DNA of 64,000 nt from Aphelocoma coerulescens. Its lineage: Eukaryota; Chordata; Aves; Passeriformes; Corvidae. This document shows positions 38,647-50,237 of this stretch, piece after piece (position 1 is the first letter of the stretch; each line of letters begins with the position of its first letter). The stretch spans positions 11,656,924-11,720,923 of the forward strand of contig NC_091023.1 of assembly GCF_041296385.1 (NCBI RefSeq), written 5' to 3'. A program made the position numbers and the translations under genes. The notes under the pieces are model-generated. The model was given only the letters and a program-made list of their open reading frames with translations. It was not told the DNA's origin and made no database searches.

Positions 38647-40569
38647 AAATTAGTACCTTCAATTACACTACTAGTCACAGAAAAGGTGATTCTTATTTTA
38701 GTGGATGAGCTAAGGTTGCCTTAAGAAAACACCCTGTTAAAAAAAAGAGAACAATTGACTCTTTTTTTGTTCTCCAAATCTTTTATATTGTCTATAGATA
38801 TTAAGACTGCCAGAGCATCCAATTTTCAAGTACAAATAAATTATTATCTCTAAGTTGAATGTATCAGCTATACAAATTATGGTTATGCATCTGATTTTCA
38901 AAACAATTAAAAATAATCAAGTCTAATTAACATTTAGGGGGACTTAATAACCTAATCTTCCTTAAATTTGTTTCAAGATGCATGTTCAGAAAGGCAGTTA
39001 TTTCTTTTAAGGGATTACAACAGGTTTAATTTAATCCATTTTATTGTATTGTTTCTGACAACACATTTGTCACAAATACTTTTTATGACACTTGTGTCAA
39101 AAACCGTCATTAATACATATGGTTACGTATATACATATCTAAAATAGTAATAAAGGAACAACAGCAAATAAGCAATAGGCAAAGTCCAAGATTAAAAGTA
39201 ACCTACATATGAGTATGAAACTTTGCTTATCTGTTATGTAGGTTAGAATAAAAATGAAGGTTGGGAAAACGTTGGGACACACTCTGCCTTTGCAATCAAA
39301 ACCACTGTGTTCTTCAATAATTTGTTCCCCCTCCCACAGCTGTTGGTGAACAGCTACTGGTCATCTCATGCCTCAATTTGCCATGAGATTAAAGAAATAC
39401 TATTTTGGTGGCAGAGAGCCCCAAGCTAAAAACATACTCATTGCTTCAGTAGGTGAACTTATAGGTAAGAATTCCAGTGATCCAGAATTAAAGAAGGAAT
39501 TAAACCCTTCAGAGAGATGTTCAGGATTTCTAAGATGAACTTTTAATGTGGATTGTGTAACCTAGTGAAAGATGTGTGTATCGGTAAGCCACTGAAATTT
39601 TTACAATTTCCTGACATGAAAAAAATTCTTTCTGTAGCTTTTAACCAACCAGGAAAGCACTGATAGTTCCAGGACAGAATGCTGGGGGGAAAAAAAAGAC
39701 CTCCACTCTTTATAATAGATTTTTTATGTTATGTTGATAGTAAGCAGTTTCCTGAGATGATAAGTAACACTTATCATGAAGAGGCTCTAGCCAAGTTCTA
39801 ACTTCCAGGCCTATCAAGAGTGACAGTGATGCACTGATGAAATAGTTCATGCTTCAGGATGTTTTGTTTTTTTTTGTTTAAAATGAATCAGTTCCTACTA
39901 TTCAGTGCTTTTAATGCGTAGGTTTAAGATTTGAAAATAAAGTTTCTGTCCAGTGAAGCCTTATACACAATACCTTGTAAAAATGAACATAGGTTAGCGT
40001 TGGACAAAAGCAAGCTTTAAGACAAAAACCAAACTGTCCATTTACCTAACCTTTTTTCACCTGTCTCAAAGCCCAGTTCTTCTCTAAGCTTCATGATTCC
40101 AAGTCCTGAGAAAACAGACTTTGCTGACTATTTGAAGTGACAGGCTGAGAGAGACAGTATCTGAGAGGACTGCACCAAATGTGTTGGAGCATCTGGTCAT
40201 ATGAAATCAAGCTCTGTCCTTCTTTATCTACGGAAGCATTTGTTACTGCTTATGAAGCACTTATGGTAGTGTTGCACTTGTTTCCTGAGGCAGTAAAAAA
40301 TGTTAAGAAACCTAAATTATGAGTAAGAATACTGTTTAAAACAAATTTCCTCATACTGAGTTTCTACATGTATTTTTTAAAATACAACTAATATAACCAG
40401 ATAAGGAAAACGGTAAATGTGACTATAATCCAGCAATCAAATGTAATTTATTTCAGGTATTCTTTTTCAATGAAATGTTTCATATCTGCTTTCTGGAGGG
40501 AAGTGGCAGAAAGTAGCACAGAGCTATCTATGCCCAGAAACACGTTCTCTTTCTCCCTGGCAGAAAAGG
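38647..40569. other. Non-coding stretch, nothing definable
   Basis: AT-rich sequence with only chance-size frames, ending at the rise in GC that begins the CpG island. Confidence 0.5.
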
Positions 40570-40599
40570 CGTGGAAGAAGAGTCAGGCACTCAAATCCT

Positions 40600-41640
40600 G
40601 TGTTAGGTCCAAGAGGAGTTCTCAGGGACGTGCGCAGCGCTGCACGGATGGCCGTGGAGCAGGCGCCGGGTGCTGGGAGCGCCGCGCTTCCTCATCCGTC
40701 TGAATTTGCAGTGGTTGCCTATGAGCAGCTTGGCAGAGAGGCCCAGGCTCCCGCTGGCCGCATTAGCTGAGCACGAGGCGTTCTCTGCGGAATAAGGACA
40801 GGGAACACGCGCGACGGCGGCGGAGAGCGCGGGCCCGGCCCTGCCCGGCAGACCTCGGGCAATCCCATTGCCGGGAACGGCACAGCAAAATGGCGGCCGC
40901 ACCGTCCGGCCGCCGCCGGGCCGGGAACGCGGCCCCGGCCGCACCCACCGCCCGCCTGCCGCCCGCGGAAATCCCGCGGGCCCGGTGTTAATGGCGCGGG
41001 GACGGGGCGCTGCTGCCCGCGGGCCGAGGCTGCGCCGGCGGGGACGGAGCGGCGGCAGGTCAGTGGCGGCTCCCGCGGGAGGGGCCGCGCGGGCACCGCC
41101 ATGAGCAGGGCGCGATGCGGGGCCCGCGCGGGGGGGGCCGCTCGCAGACGCACAGATAACGCGAGGCCGCCGCGCCGCACCAGGGCCCGCGTGCGCGCAG
41201 CTGGCGCGGGACGGGGAGGCGACGGCAGCCGCCGCCTGCGGGCCCCGGGTTCCGTGGCTGTGCAGGGATTCTCCCCGCACCGCGCTGCGCGGGACGGGAC
41301 GCGGCTGGCACCGCGCGGGGGCAGCGCCCCCTGCGGGCGGCGGCGGCCGGGCAGGAGCCGGCCGGGGGCGGGAAGGGAAGCCCCGGGGCCGGGGGAGCCC
41401 ACCCGCGGCGGCAAGGGCCGTGGTCGGGAGAGCGGGGCAGCTCCAGAGCGCCCGCGCTCGTCCTGCGTGTCCGAGCGAGGCGCTGCCGAGGCCGCGCGGG
41501 CTGTTCCGTGCAGTGGGAGAGGTCGTGGGAAGCGTAAAGCAGGGAGTGAGAGAATTGAGGTCGGGATGCTAATAGTGGGAAGGAGTCCCAGCTCTGAAAG
41601 AGTGGTTCGTCGCGCGGCATGAGAGGTCTCCTAACACTGA
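40600..41640 (+). promoter_or_regulatory. CpG island, probable ZBTB38 promoter
   Basis: About 1 kb of very GC- and CpG-rich DNA, the strongest island in the 46 kb upstream of ZBTB38. It holds a YY1-type motif AAAATGGCGGCCGC at about 40,887-40,900 and multiple GGGGCGG/CCGCCC Sp-type boxes. No TATA box is apparent. A usable 5' splice site, GCAG|GTCAGT, has its GT at 41,059-41,060, which would suit a non-coding first exon spliced onward to the coding exon 5.6 kb away. Assignment to ZBTB38 rests on strand-compatible position and on the family's known use of upstream untranslated exons. Open frames on both strands here (up to 231 codons) are a composition effect. Confidence 0.7.
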
Positions 41641-42040
41641 CATACTCTTAGGCTAAATTCCATTACCCCACCCCAGCTGTCTGAATTAAAAGAGGAAAGT
41701 GCGAAGCTGAAAAAAAACCATTTAAAGTCTGTAATGCTGTTCTAGAGCAACAGGGAAGTATGTGAGCAGCGAGAGTTCAAAGAGAAAATCTCTCAGTGCA
41801 CTTGAAGAAGTAACGTGTAGCTCTTTAGAGTGAGCACTAAGCTGCACGCTCCTGCGATCTATTGAAAGTCATTAGCCATCATTAACATCATTAGACACGA
41901 TGAGCACGGCCCTGCATGCCCGAGGTTGCAGGGAGGCTGCAGCACCCTGATCGAGGCAGCCCTGCTGCCGACATGGGACTGATGAAATGATTCCATAAAA
42001 AACGGGGCAGTCACCGTAGCAGTGATGGTTGGACAATAGG

Positions 42041-42110
42041 TTTCCAGGTAAGCAAGGATCAGAGCTGGGGGGGTGGGGGGGGGGGGTACTTGTTTGGGGG
42101 GTTTTGTTTG
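42041..42110 (+). promoter_or_regulatory. Candidate 5' splice site followed by G-runs
   Basis: TTTCCAG|GTAAGCAAG is a near-consensus donor with its GT at 42,048-42,049. About 20 bases downstream are long G-runs (42,067-42,086, and again near 42,096-42,101), which could form a G-quadruplex and act as an intronic splicing enhancer. This may end an untranslated ZBTB38 exon just downstream of the CpG island. No transcript evidence is available here. Confidence 0.35.
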
Positions 42111-45100
42111 TTGGTGATGGCTGACTCCATTTCGGCTCTAGAACAAAAACTACGTCCTTCAGGAGAGTTAGATAGAGGTGAATGTTCCTCCTCAGCTGAG
42201 GAGGCAGGCTGGAAACAAAAACCAAAGACTTCAGACTACCTTTACACAGTAGGTAAAACTGAACATAAGGAAGGTATGGAATGAACGTATTTCTATAGTG
42301 TCCTGTTGGTTAGTACCAGAAAATATTAGCACCATAAAATCCCAGTAGAAATCTGTGGAGTAAGGAAACAAGTAGAATTCTTACTACAGTTTGTCATTTA
42401 TCTTGCCGGTTTTGATTTTGCCTGGGTACTAGCAACTGCCCCTAATGCTTTGGAGTTTTTTTTGTTATGCCACTATCTTGTCTTTCAAATTTAGCTGACT
42501 GGAGTGGAATAAAATAATCTCTTGTCATATGTATTGGGGTATACTTGCCTGGCAGTGGATTTCAAAAGATTAGCAGAAGTTAAAAGAATATTCCTAGATT
42601 GTAGTAGTTCTGTTTGGTAGTAGAAAATTTGTATTTAGTATTCATGGGATAGTAAAACTTGGTGTGAACTCTTTGTTGACTTCAAAGTAATGTTAATATG
42701 AAAATTAACATTAGCTTCTACTCTCAGCTGTGTCCACATACAGCTGGCTGCTCCATTTATAATGAGCAATGTCACATGTGAGGCATAAGTAGTCAAATTT
42801 GTGTTTGGATGCATCAATCTCTGATCTTGACATTAAGTTTTAATATTACTTATTTTCATGTATGACTCTTGTCCTGGAGTGGTGTTCTGTTGATGTCAGA
42901 AAAGGTACTGTTATAATTTAATAAACTTGCTGACCATTGCACTTAAGTTTCAGACAAATATTTAAATCTTATTTCTCCAAGTGGTTCAACAACTTCTAAT
43001 GACAGGTTAAGTCTGTTACTGTTTTTGCAGAAAATCTGCAAATAGTACTGTAGTTCCCAGTCAAAAATTCTGCTGTTCTGAACCTGAAGTTATTTATAGG
43101 TGTACCGAAGACCATTAGGTAATGCTACAAAGGTACTGTTCAGATTCCTAAGAAATTATTTGTGTCTGGATTGAGAGTAAAAAGTATGAAATAGCATATT
43201 TGTGTCAAAAAAAAGAGGGATTAGTTGGCTGAGGAGTTTGTTGCCCTTTAATAGCTCAAATGGTATCTATATATATGTTTTGGGCAACATTTACAAATAA
43301 AACTAAAATTTCTTCCATAACTCTGTAATAAAAATCACATAGAAGAATAGTTACATTCCGAATGGACTTTCCAGTGTTTTTGTGAAAAATATTTAATAAT
43401 AACACATCCGAAAAGTCTGATCTCTGTGGATCTTGGTTCTTGGTAGTGTTCCCTTGGAAACTGAAGAGCAGGTTTTCATTTTATAGTATGAACTGCAAAT
43501 GGAATGTAAAATATTCCATTTATGTGTGTGCTAGGTAGGGCATTTTGATTTTATAGCATTTCAGACACATTTTTACAAATGCAAGAAGCAAGACAGGTGA
43601 AATATAAGGCAGTAGAGAATCATTACAGACATGAATAAATGGACTGTTTGGGGCATGTGTAGGTTGAGATGAAGCAAAAAGCATTTGCTCCAAAAACTGA
43701 TTTGCTCTGGAATTTTTCTGTATAACTTTTCAGTGAGATGTCTAGTTTATGGTTTAGCACACAGAAGAAGAAAAATTAAATTACCAAATAGCAAATGATC
43801 ATTTCTACAATGTTGACACAAAGAATCATTTAGTATTTTACTGAGCATACCAAATTATCCAGGACTGCAAAAGCTGACAATCTATGTACTTGGCAAGTAG
43901 AAATTAAAAAATACTCACTTTTGTCCTGAGGAGGATAAATTTTGAAATACTTAGTTGAATAATAAGACTTGTACTAAACCCACTTGGGTTTGCCTCTCAG
44001 CATGGCCATAGCAGTGTAATACACTTAGCAAACAGTCTGTCAGATGATGTGTCTTTGAACTAAAACCAGCTGTCTCCAATAAAGAAACAGAAAAAACACA
44101 GGCAAGTTCCTGTGGGGCAGTTAACAGGGAGGTAGAGTTGACATCATTTATTTCCTATACTCAGGAAATAACCCTATCAATAACTCCTGTTGTGAAATAT
44201 TTTTGATGTTGGTTTCTAATACCACATCACATGAGCAAGTCAGATGTAATCTCAGACTCTGTCAGTGAGAAAATGGAATCAATTCGGGAATAGTAGCTGC
44301 TTGCTGGAAGAAAAGTATTGTCAGTATGCTTTGTGTAGACCTGATATGCCAGAAACTATCTACAGTTATATCTGAGTTTTTAGATACTGAACCAAAGCAA
44401 ATAACTATATCTGAACACTGTGAATTTCAGGTTGCCATTCCAAATGAGTAAATATCCCTTATTTTAAGCCAAATTGGTGTCATAAACAAATCCATCATAA
44501 ACTATGATTTTAAGATTTCAAGGCACAAAACAATGCACCTAGATTTACAGCTGCTGTGAGTGATCAAATAATCAAAATAATATTCATGTACATTTCTATC
44601 ACCATTATACTGATGAATTCACTTCATGACATCCTTGGCATATCATGGGAAACATCAGAGGTATTTTTTATGAATCACAGTTTTGTTCTGAATTCTGTGC
44701 CTTGAAAATTCTCAGACATCAAAGTCTAATAGAAATTTTGACTATTTGCATAGACAACACCTTTCCTGGTAGAAGCAGTAGCCATCGTGCAAGGTACAAA
44801 TTTGACTTCCAAGCTTCATCCATAACATACCAATTTGTGGTCTTGGTCATAGTATATTGGGTTTGCCTTCACACTGAGGTTGTTGCTGCTTTTTGTGTAA
44901 TTTGATTTGCAGTGAAGTAGTTTGTGGATTTGTGATAAAAGTGTCCTAAGTGTAATTAGATTAGTTAGAGCAGGGGTGTATGACTTGTATTACTTAACTT
45001 CATGATAAAGACCCTAGTTTCCAGAAAGGATTACTTCCCAATATTTTGAGTAAGAGAGCCAATGTGTTCTAAATGGCCATTGCTGTTTGCTTAGTGAGTA

Positions 45101-46131
45101 TGGTTCAAGCCTTTATTTTGCCATTTGGATCAAACCCATCTTATATATTGGCATTCTTAACATAAAATATTTGAGGGTAAGGGTCATAGTAGAATTTTTC
45201 AAGCTGAAAATTAAAGTTTGGGGCAGCAGATGGAGTGTTTAGAAGGTAATGCCTAACTTAGAATTAGAGTGTTGTAGTATTTTAGCCTGTCTTACAAAAT
45301 ACCTGTAGTTGGTAATATTCTTTAATGTGCATTTTGCTTCCACAAGTTTAAAGAAAAGGGTCTTTAAGAAAGTGTGATTTTTTTTTTTTACTGTAGTGAT
45401 TGGTAAGTGCCAGTAGCACAACTATTTCTTCATGACTTGAAGTCAGAAATGGACGATAGTAGTTGAAAACACTACTCAGAGATGGGGAAAAAAGGAACAA
45501 ACCTCCTTGTATGATACAGATCTGAATTTGAGAAAAACTATCTGGTGAAGACAGATTTTCAGCAGATACTAAATTCAGTTGTCAGAAATTGTCAAAATTC
45601 AAATTCAACTGGCAAACTAGTCCATTTTTTTTCAGAGTGTTTTTCATCCATATTTTGCATATTTTATCTCAACTGAATGAACCGGTATATTCATGTAGTA
45701 ACAGCCTGGATAATCTAAATAGTTTTTGTCAGCATTAAACTTCATTATTATTGATTAGCAGTTATTTAATGGTACTTATTATTTCAATTAAACCTTATTA
45801 TTTGAAAGAAATTAAGAACACACTAATTATAAAGTGTGAACTCTAAATCTAAACTATAACTGAAGAAAAAATTCTTTTATTTTCTACTTGTTATTCCATT
45901 ATTTTCTACTTGTTTTACTCACAAATTTTCAGTAATTTTAAAGTAGTGTAAATTATTTAATAAATTGATTCACTATTAAAAAAAAATTCTGTTCACATAA
46001 ACAGTGTTACAGGTACTTCACCGTTGTCTACCAAATTGTGTTCCTTGTGCATTCATTTGCTTATAAAGCCTTATCCTGTAATTGAGACTCTCTTGCTGTG
46101 ATTTAAATACAAGTTTAGTAAGGAGATCAGA
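42111..46131. other. AT-rich probable 5' intron of ZBTB38
   Basis: No coding frame of note. The stretch lies between the candidate promoter/donor sites and the coding exon, so it is most simply intronic. Confidence 0.45.
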
Positions 46132-46469
46132 TGCAGTTGTGTTGTGAAGTCGGTGTCTGACAAACAGCCCCGGAACTCAAAAGTCCTCGTTCTGCACAGA
46201 ACCACAGGAACCCAGCTTCCCCTTCGTGTGTGCCAGGTCCCTCCATGGCGTACTGGGGAATTCCATCCAGGCTTCAGGGAGTCCTTCAGGGTGACCCTGA
46301 CCAGCTGCACCCCCTGGCACAGCAAAAGCCATTGGCTGCGTTCCCAGTGGAAGGCACAGGATGGGCAGCAGCTCCACACCAGGAGGGAGTGGGAGGAATC
46401 CTCTGCCTCTTGCTGAGGAGCTACTGCTGCTCTGGCCTCTGTGATCTGGATGGACATTTCCTGCAGTAG
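46132..46469. other. GC-richer block with repeat-like flanks, unidentified
   Basis: A compact block of markedly higher GC than its surroundings. It is open in frames on both strands (135 codons minus, 90 plus) and ends about 190 bp before the ZBTB38 acceptor. It is flanked by TGCAGTTG (46,132-46,139) and TGCAGTAG (46,462-46,469), which resemble a degenerate target-site duplication. Its left interior starts TGTTGTGAAGT, as the possible LTR at 18.6-19.0 kb does when read on the minus strand. It may be an old insertion or an untranslated exon. I recognise no protein. Confidence 0.3.
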
Positions 46470-46640
46470 TGTTGGCACCAGTGAATGTAAGATGACTTAA
46501 ACCTGAAATGTTATGACAAAATTTTACTCACTCTTAAACTTGAAAAGTTAATAAACTAAAAAAAAATATATACAATAATACAGAACTATAAACTTAATCT
46601 GTAACTGAAATGGATGAAAAATGCCTTCTAAATATATTTA

Positions 46641-46658
46641 CTTTTTTTTCTCTTGTAG
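46641..46658 (+). other. 3' splice site of the ZBTB38 coding exon
   Basis: A polypyrimidine tract (CTTTTTTTTCTCTTGTAG) directly precedes the initiator ATG, so the exon begins with the A of ATG. The TAG of the acceptor is also an in-frame stop in unspliced RNA, which fixes the most upstream possible start at 46,659 unless an upstream exon is joined in frame. Confidence 0.85.
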
Positions 46659-49600
46659 ATGACAGTCATGTCCCATTCAAAGGATCTCAAGGATGACTTC
46701 CACAGTGACACTGTACTTTCCATTTTAAATGAACAGCGCATTCGGGGTATTTTATGCGATGTCACCATAATCGTGGAAGACACCAAATTTAAAGCCCATA
46801 GTAATGTGCTGGCAGCTTCAAGCCTTTACTTTAAAAACATTTTTTGGAGTCGTACCATCTGTATTTCAGGTCACGTACTGGAGTTAGATGATCTCAAAGC
46901 TGAAGTGTTTACAGAGATACTGAATTACATCTACAGTTCCACAGTAGTTGTTAAGAGGCAGGAGACTGTAACGGACCTTGCGGCTGCAGGGAAAAAACTG
47001 GGAATATCATTTCTAGAAGATCTTACAGATGTAAATTTTTCAAGTTCCCCCTGCCCCTATGCATACTGTGTCAATGAAAAAGGGACTGTCAAAGAGGAAA
47101 AACATGAAAAGCGACATGAAGATTCTGCCGTGACAAATGGACCACGAATTACAAATGCATTCTCAATTTTTGAAACAGAAAACAATTTGTTTTCTCCCCT
47201 TGATTTGAGGGCCAGCTTTAAAAAGGTGTCTGACACAATACAAGCTCCCAGCATCAGCCTTGACAGAAGCGATGTATGCAAAGATGCTGAGCCAGCCAGT
47301 ACCTTGGCTGAACACTCCTATGCCGTTTCTTCTGGGGGAGATGCTTCACAAGGAACACCTTTTGTTGAACGGGACAGCAGCCCCTCATACCAGGTGGGTG
47401 AGGACCGCTATGAAAATCACCATGCCACCCCAGTCATTCAGCAGGGAAAACAAGCAGGTAGTACTCCTAAGTCAGCCTTTAAGCCCCAGGGTACTGGTTT
47501 GGCTATAGCAAAAGCACCAGCCTCTACAGTAACCACTGCAGAAGCCCAGCATGAGGCAGTTACTGATCAGACAATTACTTCCTTTCCAAAATCTCAAAAT
47601 AAAGCAGGAGATTTGCATGTATCCAGAGAAGAGGAAAACACTTCTGCTGATGTCTCTGTATCTGGGACGACTGTCACTCCACCTCTTTACAGTTGTAACT
47701 GTTGTGCAAAATCATTCAATGAGAGGGCGTTACTCACTGCTCACCTTCAGCTCCATTCAGAGCATCAGGAAACTTTCATATGCAAATACTGCAGCAAACA
47801 ATTTGCAAATCTAAATATACTGGAAAGTCATGAACAAGTGTGCATGAGATCAAGTAACTTACCAGCTCACAATGAAAATGAACAAAACTTTGCAGATAAC
47901 TATACTGCTACAGAGGGACAGAATGGAAGTTCATATGCAAACACAGAACCTCTGTTGTCTGAAAACAGCATCACTGATTGTTCTAATGCAAACTGCACTT
48001 TACCAGAAACAGATCATTTGGTTAAAGTCGTCGATGGGCAGATATTATACACTTGCGTCGTTTGCAAGCGTAGTTATGTCACATTGTCCAGCCTTCGAAG
48101 ACATGCAAATGTGCATTCCTGGAGAAGAACATACCCTTGTCACTACTGCAATAAAGTGTTCGCGTTAGCTGAGTACCGCACCAGACATGAGATCTGGCAC
48201 ACTGGAGAGAGGCGCTACCAGTGCATTTTCTGTCTGGAGACCTTCATGACTTACTATATACTGAAAAACCACCAAAAGTCTTTCCATGCAATTGACCATC
48301 GCCTCTCAGTAAATAAAAAGACAGCTAATGGGGGTTTAAAACCAAGTATGTACCCATACAAACTGTATCGACTCTTACCTATGAAATGCAGGCGACTGCC
48401 TTACAAATCCTACCGAAATTCTTCCTATGAAAATGTTCCCCCAAGTACCCAGGCTAATGAAACTGCTTCTTCTAACTGTTTTATTCCGAGTTCTCTTAGC
48501 TCTGAGCTGCCACCGCTGAACTTTCAACATAGTATAATGTCAAACAACAGAACTCTGGCCTTGGATACATCTTCATGTAATGACACAGCATCTTCCACAA
48601 ATACTCAGAATTCTTCCTCTTGGGGAGTAGGTATCTTAAATTCTGACCTGCAGAGGGACTTTTTCCCAGCTGAAAAAAGAGTTACCACTGCTGCGAATGA
48701 CTCTGGTTCGCAGGAGTGTGATTCTTCAGTTGTGTCTTTAGCTAACGTGAGTGAAAATTCAACCTCTGTCATCAGTTACAGCAGCTCTGCACCGTCTGTT
48801 ATAATGCACAGTAGCAGAGTTTCATCAGTAATAATGCACAGTAAAACAGTCACTTCCATAGAAAACAGTAAGACAGAATCTTCAAATAACCTACCCAGTC
48901 AGTCAGTAGGTGATGACTGTAAGTATGGGTCAGATAATTATGGGAAGTGCATTACAAAATCAAAAACTATTAAGGAGAAAAAGAAAACACTGCCGTACAA
49001 CAGAGCAGAAGCAACTGAAGATATGCAGCATGTCACAGGATCTGGAGGTTCATGTAGCAAAACTACAAATACTGTCCAAGAGTCCAGTAAAACTGAAACA
49101 TACATTGCAAAGCCTGCCTTACCTGGAACATCAGCTGACAGCAATGTCGCGCCACTTTGTCAGATAACAGTAAAAATCGGTAATGAAGCCATTGTAAAAA
49201 GACACATATTAGGATCTAAGCTATTTTGTAAAAGGGGTCGAAAATCCAAACATGAGTCCAAACAGGACAATCTCATTGAGGAGCCAGAAATGGAGGTAAA
49301 AGAAAAAAGCCCATCTAGACTCTATAGTTCAGAATGCCTGGAGCTCACAGAAATGTGTGATGATGTAAGTGACCAGGACTCCAGTGATAAACCCTGGAGA
49401 CCTTATTATAATTACAAACCAAAAAAGAAATCCAAACAGCTAAGAAAAATGAAAAAGACCAAGTGGAGGAAAAAGCATGGAAGGAAGAGCATCAGTGTGG
49501 AAAGCCACAACACATGCAGTCGAGAGTATGCACTCAGGAATGCTCCCGAGGAAAAGGTGGTCAGCCAGGAGGAGAACACAGAAATGCCTAATCTTCATTG

Positions 49601-50237
49601 TGAGCTCTGTGAGAGAGACCAGTCTTCCGCACCAGAAGCTCAAGAACACGTACACTGGCATGTTGCTGCTTCAAAGCCTTCCACTTGTGAGTTTTGCCAA
49701 AAACAATTTCGAAGTCCATCCACTTTAAAAATGCATATGAGGTGTCACACTGGGGAAAAGCCCTACACTTGCAAAACCTGTGGAAAATGTTTCTCAGTTC
49801 CTGGAAATTTGCAGAAACACGAACGTATTCACCTGGGTGTTAAAGATTTTGTCTGCCAGTACTGTAATAAGGCATTCACTTTAAATGAAACACTCAAAAT
49901 ACATGAAAGAATTCATACTGGAGAAAAACGCTACCACTGTCAGTTCTGCTTTCAGAGCTTCTTGTATCTTTCTACCAAAAGGAACCATGAGCAAAGGCAC
50001 ATACTTGAACATAATGGAAAAGGATACGCTTGCTTTCAGTGCCCAAAAATTTGCAAGACTGCAGCTGCTCTGGGAATGCACCAGAAGAAACATCTATTCA
50101 AAAGTCCAGGAACACAAGATAGAAAAGAACAGTTTTGCAGTGAAAGCACTAAACTTTTGGAAAATCCACATTTCCTTGGCTCAGAAGGAAGTGAAGTGAA
50201 AAATACACAAAATGTAACTCCAGAAGTTATACTCTGA
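46659..50237 (+). CDS. ZBTB38: Zinc finger and BTB domain-containing protein 38
   Basis: Nuclear transcription regulator, called CIBZ in mouse. The family binds methylated CpG DNA, mostly represses transcription and recruits CtBP. The 1192-residue frame is complete in one exon, close to the usual family length of about 1195. The N-terminal BTB/POZ dimerisation domain is at about residues 15-120 (motifs RIRGILCDVTIIVED, FKAHSNVLAASS). A CtBP-type PLDLR motif is at 180-184. Five C2H2 fingers form an N-terminal group: 344-366, 373-395 (C2HC), 464-486, 492-514 and 520-543. Five more form a C-terminal group: 1008-1030, 1036-1058, 1064-1086, 1092-1114 and 1123-1145, with TGEKPY/TGEKRY linkers. A further C2H2-spaced but core-less finger lies at 979-1001. 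Lys/Arg-rich stretches at 858-868 and 921-943 are likely nuclear-localisation signals. The low-complexity Ser/Thr-rich middle (about 590-830) looks disordered. No frameshift or missing domain is seen. The start is ATG at 46,659; M4 is an alternative. Confidence 0.98.
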   Translation: MTVMSHSKDLKDDFHSDTVLSILNEQRIRGILCDVTIIVEDTKFKAHSNVLAASSLYFKNIFWSRTICISGHVLELDDLKAEVFTEILNYIYSSTVVVKRQETVTDLAAAGKKLGISFLEDLTDVNFSSSPCPYAYCVNEKGTVKEEKHEKRHEDSAVTNGPRITNAFSIFETENNLFSPLDLRASFKKVSDTIQAPSISLDRSDVCKDAEPASTLAEHSYAVSSGGDASQGTPFVERDSSPSYQVGEDRYENHHATPVIQQGKQAGSTPKSAFKPQGTGLAIAKAPASTVTTAEAQHEAVTDQTITSFPKSQNKAGDLHVSREEENTSADVSVSGTTVTPPLYSCNCCAKSFNERALLTAHLQLHSEHQETFICKYCSKQFANLNILESHEQVCMRSSNLPAHNENEQNFADNYTATEGQNGSSYANTEPLLSENSITDCSNANCTLPETDHLVKVVDGQILYTCVVCKRSYVTLSSLRRHANVHSWRRTYPCHYCNKVFALAEYRTRHEIWHTGERRYQCIFCLETFMTYYILKNHQKSFHAIDHRLSVNKKTANGGLKPSMYPYKLYRLLPMKCRRLPYKSYRNSSYENVPPSTQANETASSNCFIPSSLSSELPPLNFQHSIMSNNRTLALDTSSCNDTASSTNTQNSSSWGVGILNSDLQRDFFPAEKRVTTAANDSGSQECDSSVVSLANVSENSTSVISYSSSAPSVIMHSSRVSSVIMHSKTVTSIENSKTESSNNLPSQSVGDDCKYGSDNYGKCITKSKTIKEKKKTLPYNRAEATEDMQHVTGSGGSCSKTTNTVQESSKTETYIAKPALPGTSADSNVAPLCQITVKIGNEAIVKRHILGSKLFCKRGRKSKHESKQDNLIEEPEMEVKEKSPSRLYSSECLELTEMCDDVSDQDSSDKPWRPYYNYKPKKKSKQLRKMKKTKWRKKHGRKSISVESHNTCSREYALRNAPEEKVVSQEENTEMPNLHCELCERDQSSAPEAQEHVHWHVAASKPSTCEFCQKQFRSPSTLKMHMRCHTGEKPYTCKTCGKCFSVPGNLQKHERIHLGVKDFVCQYCNKAFTLNETLKIHERIHTGEKRYHCQFCFQSFLYLSTKRNHEQRHILEHNGKGYACFQCPKICKTAAALGMHQKKHLFKSPGTQDRKEQFCSESTKLLENPHFLGSEGSEVKNTQNVTPEVIL

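Noticed and set aside
40603..41622. Long open frames on both strands (225, 231, 186 and 173 codons) in the CpG island
   Set aside because: Very high GC makes stop codons rare. The translations are Arg/Pro/Ala/Gly-rich, overlap in several frames and show no family.
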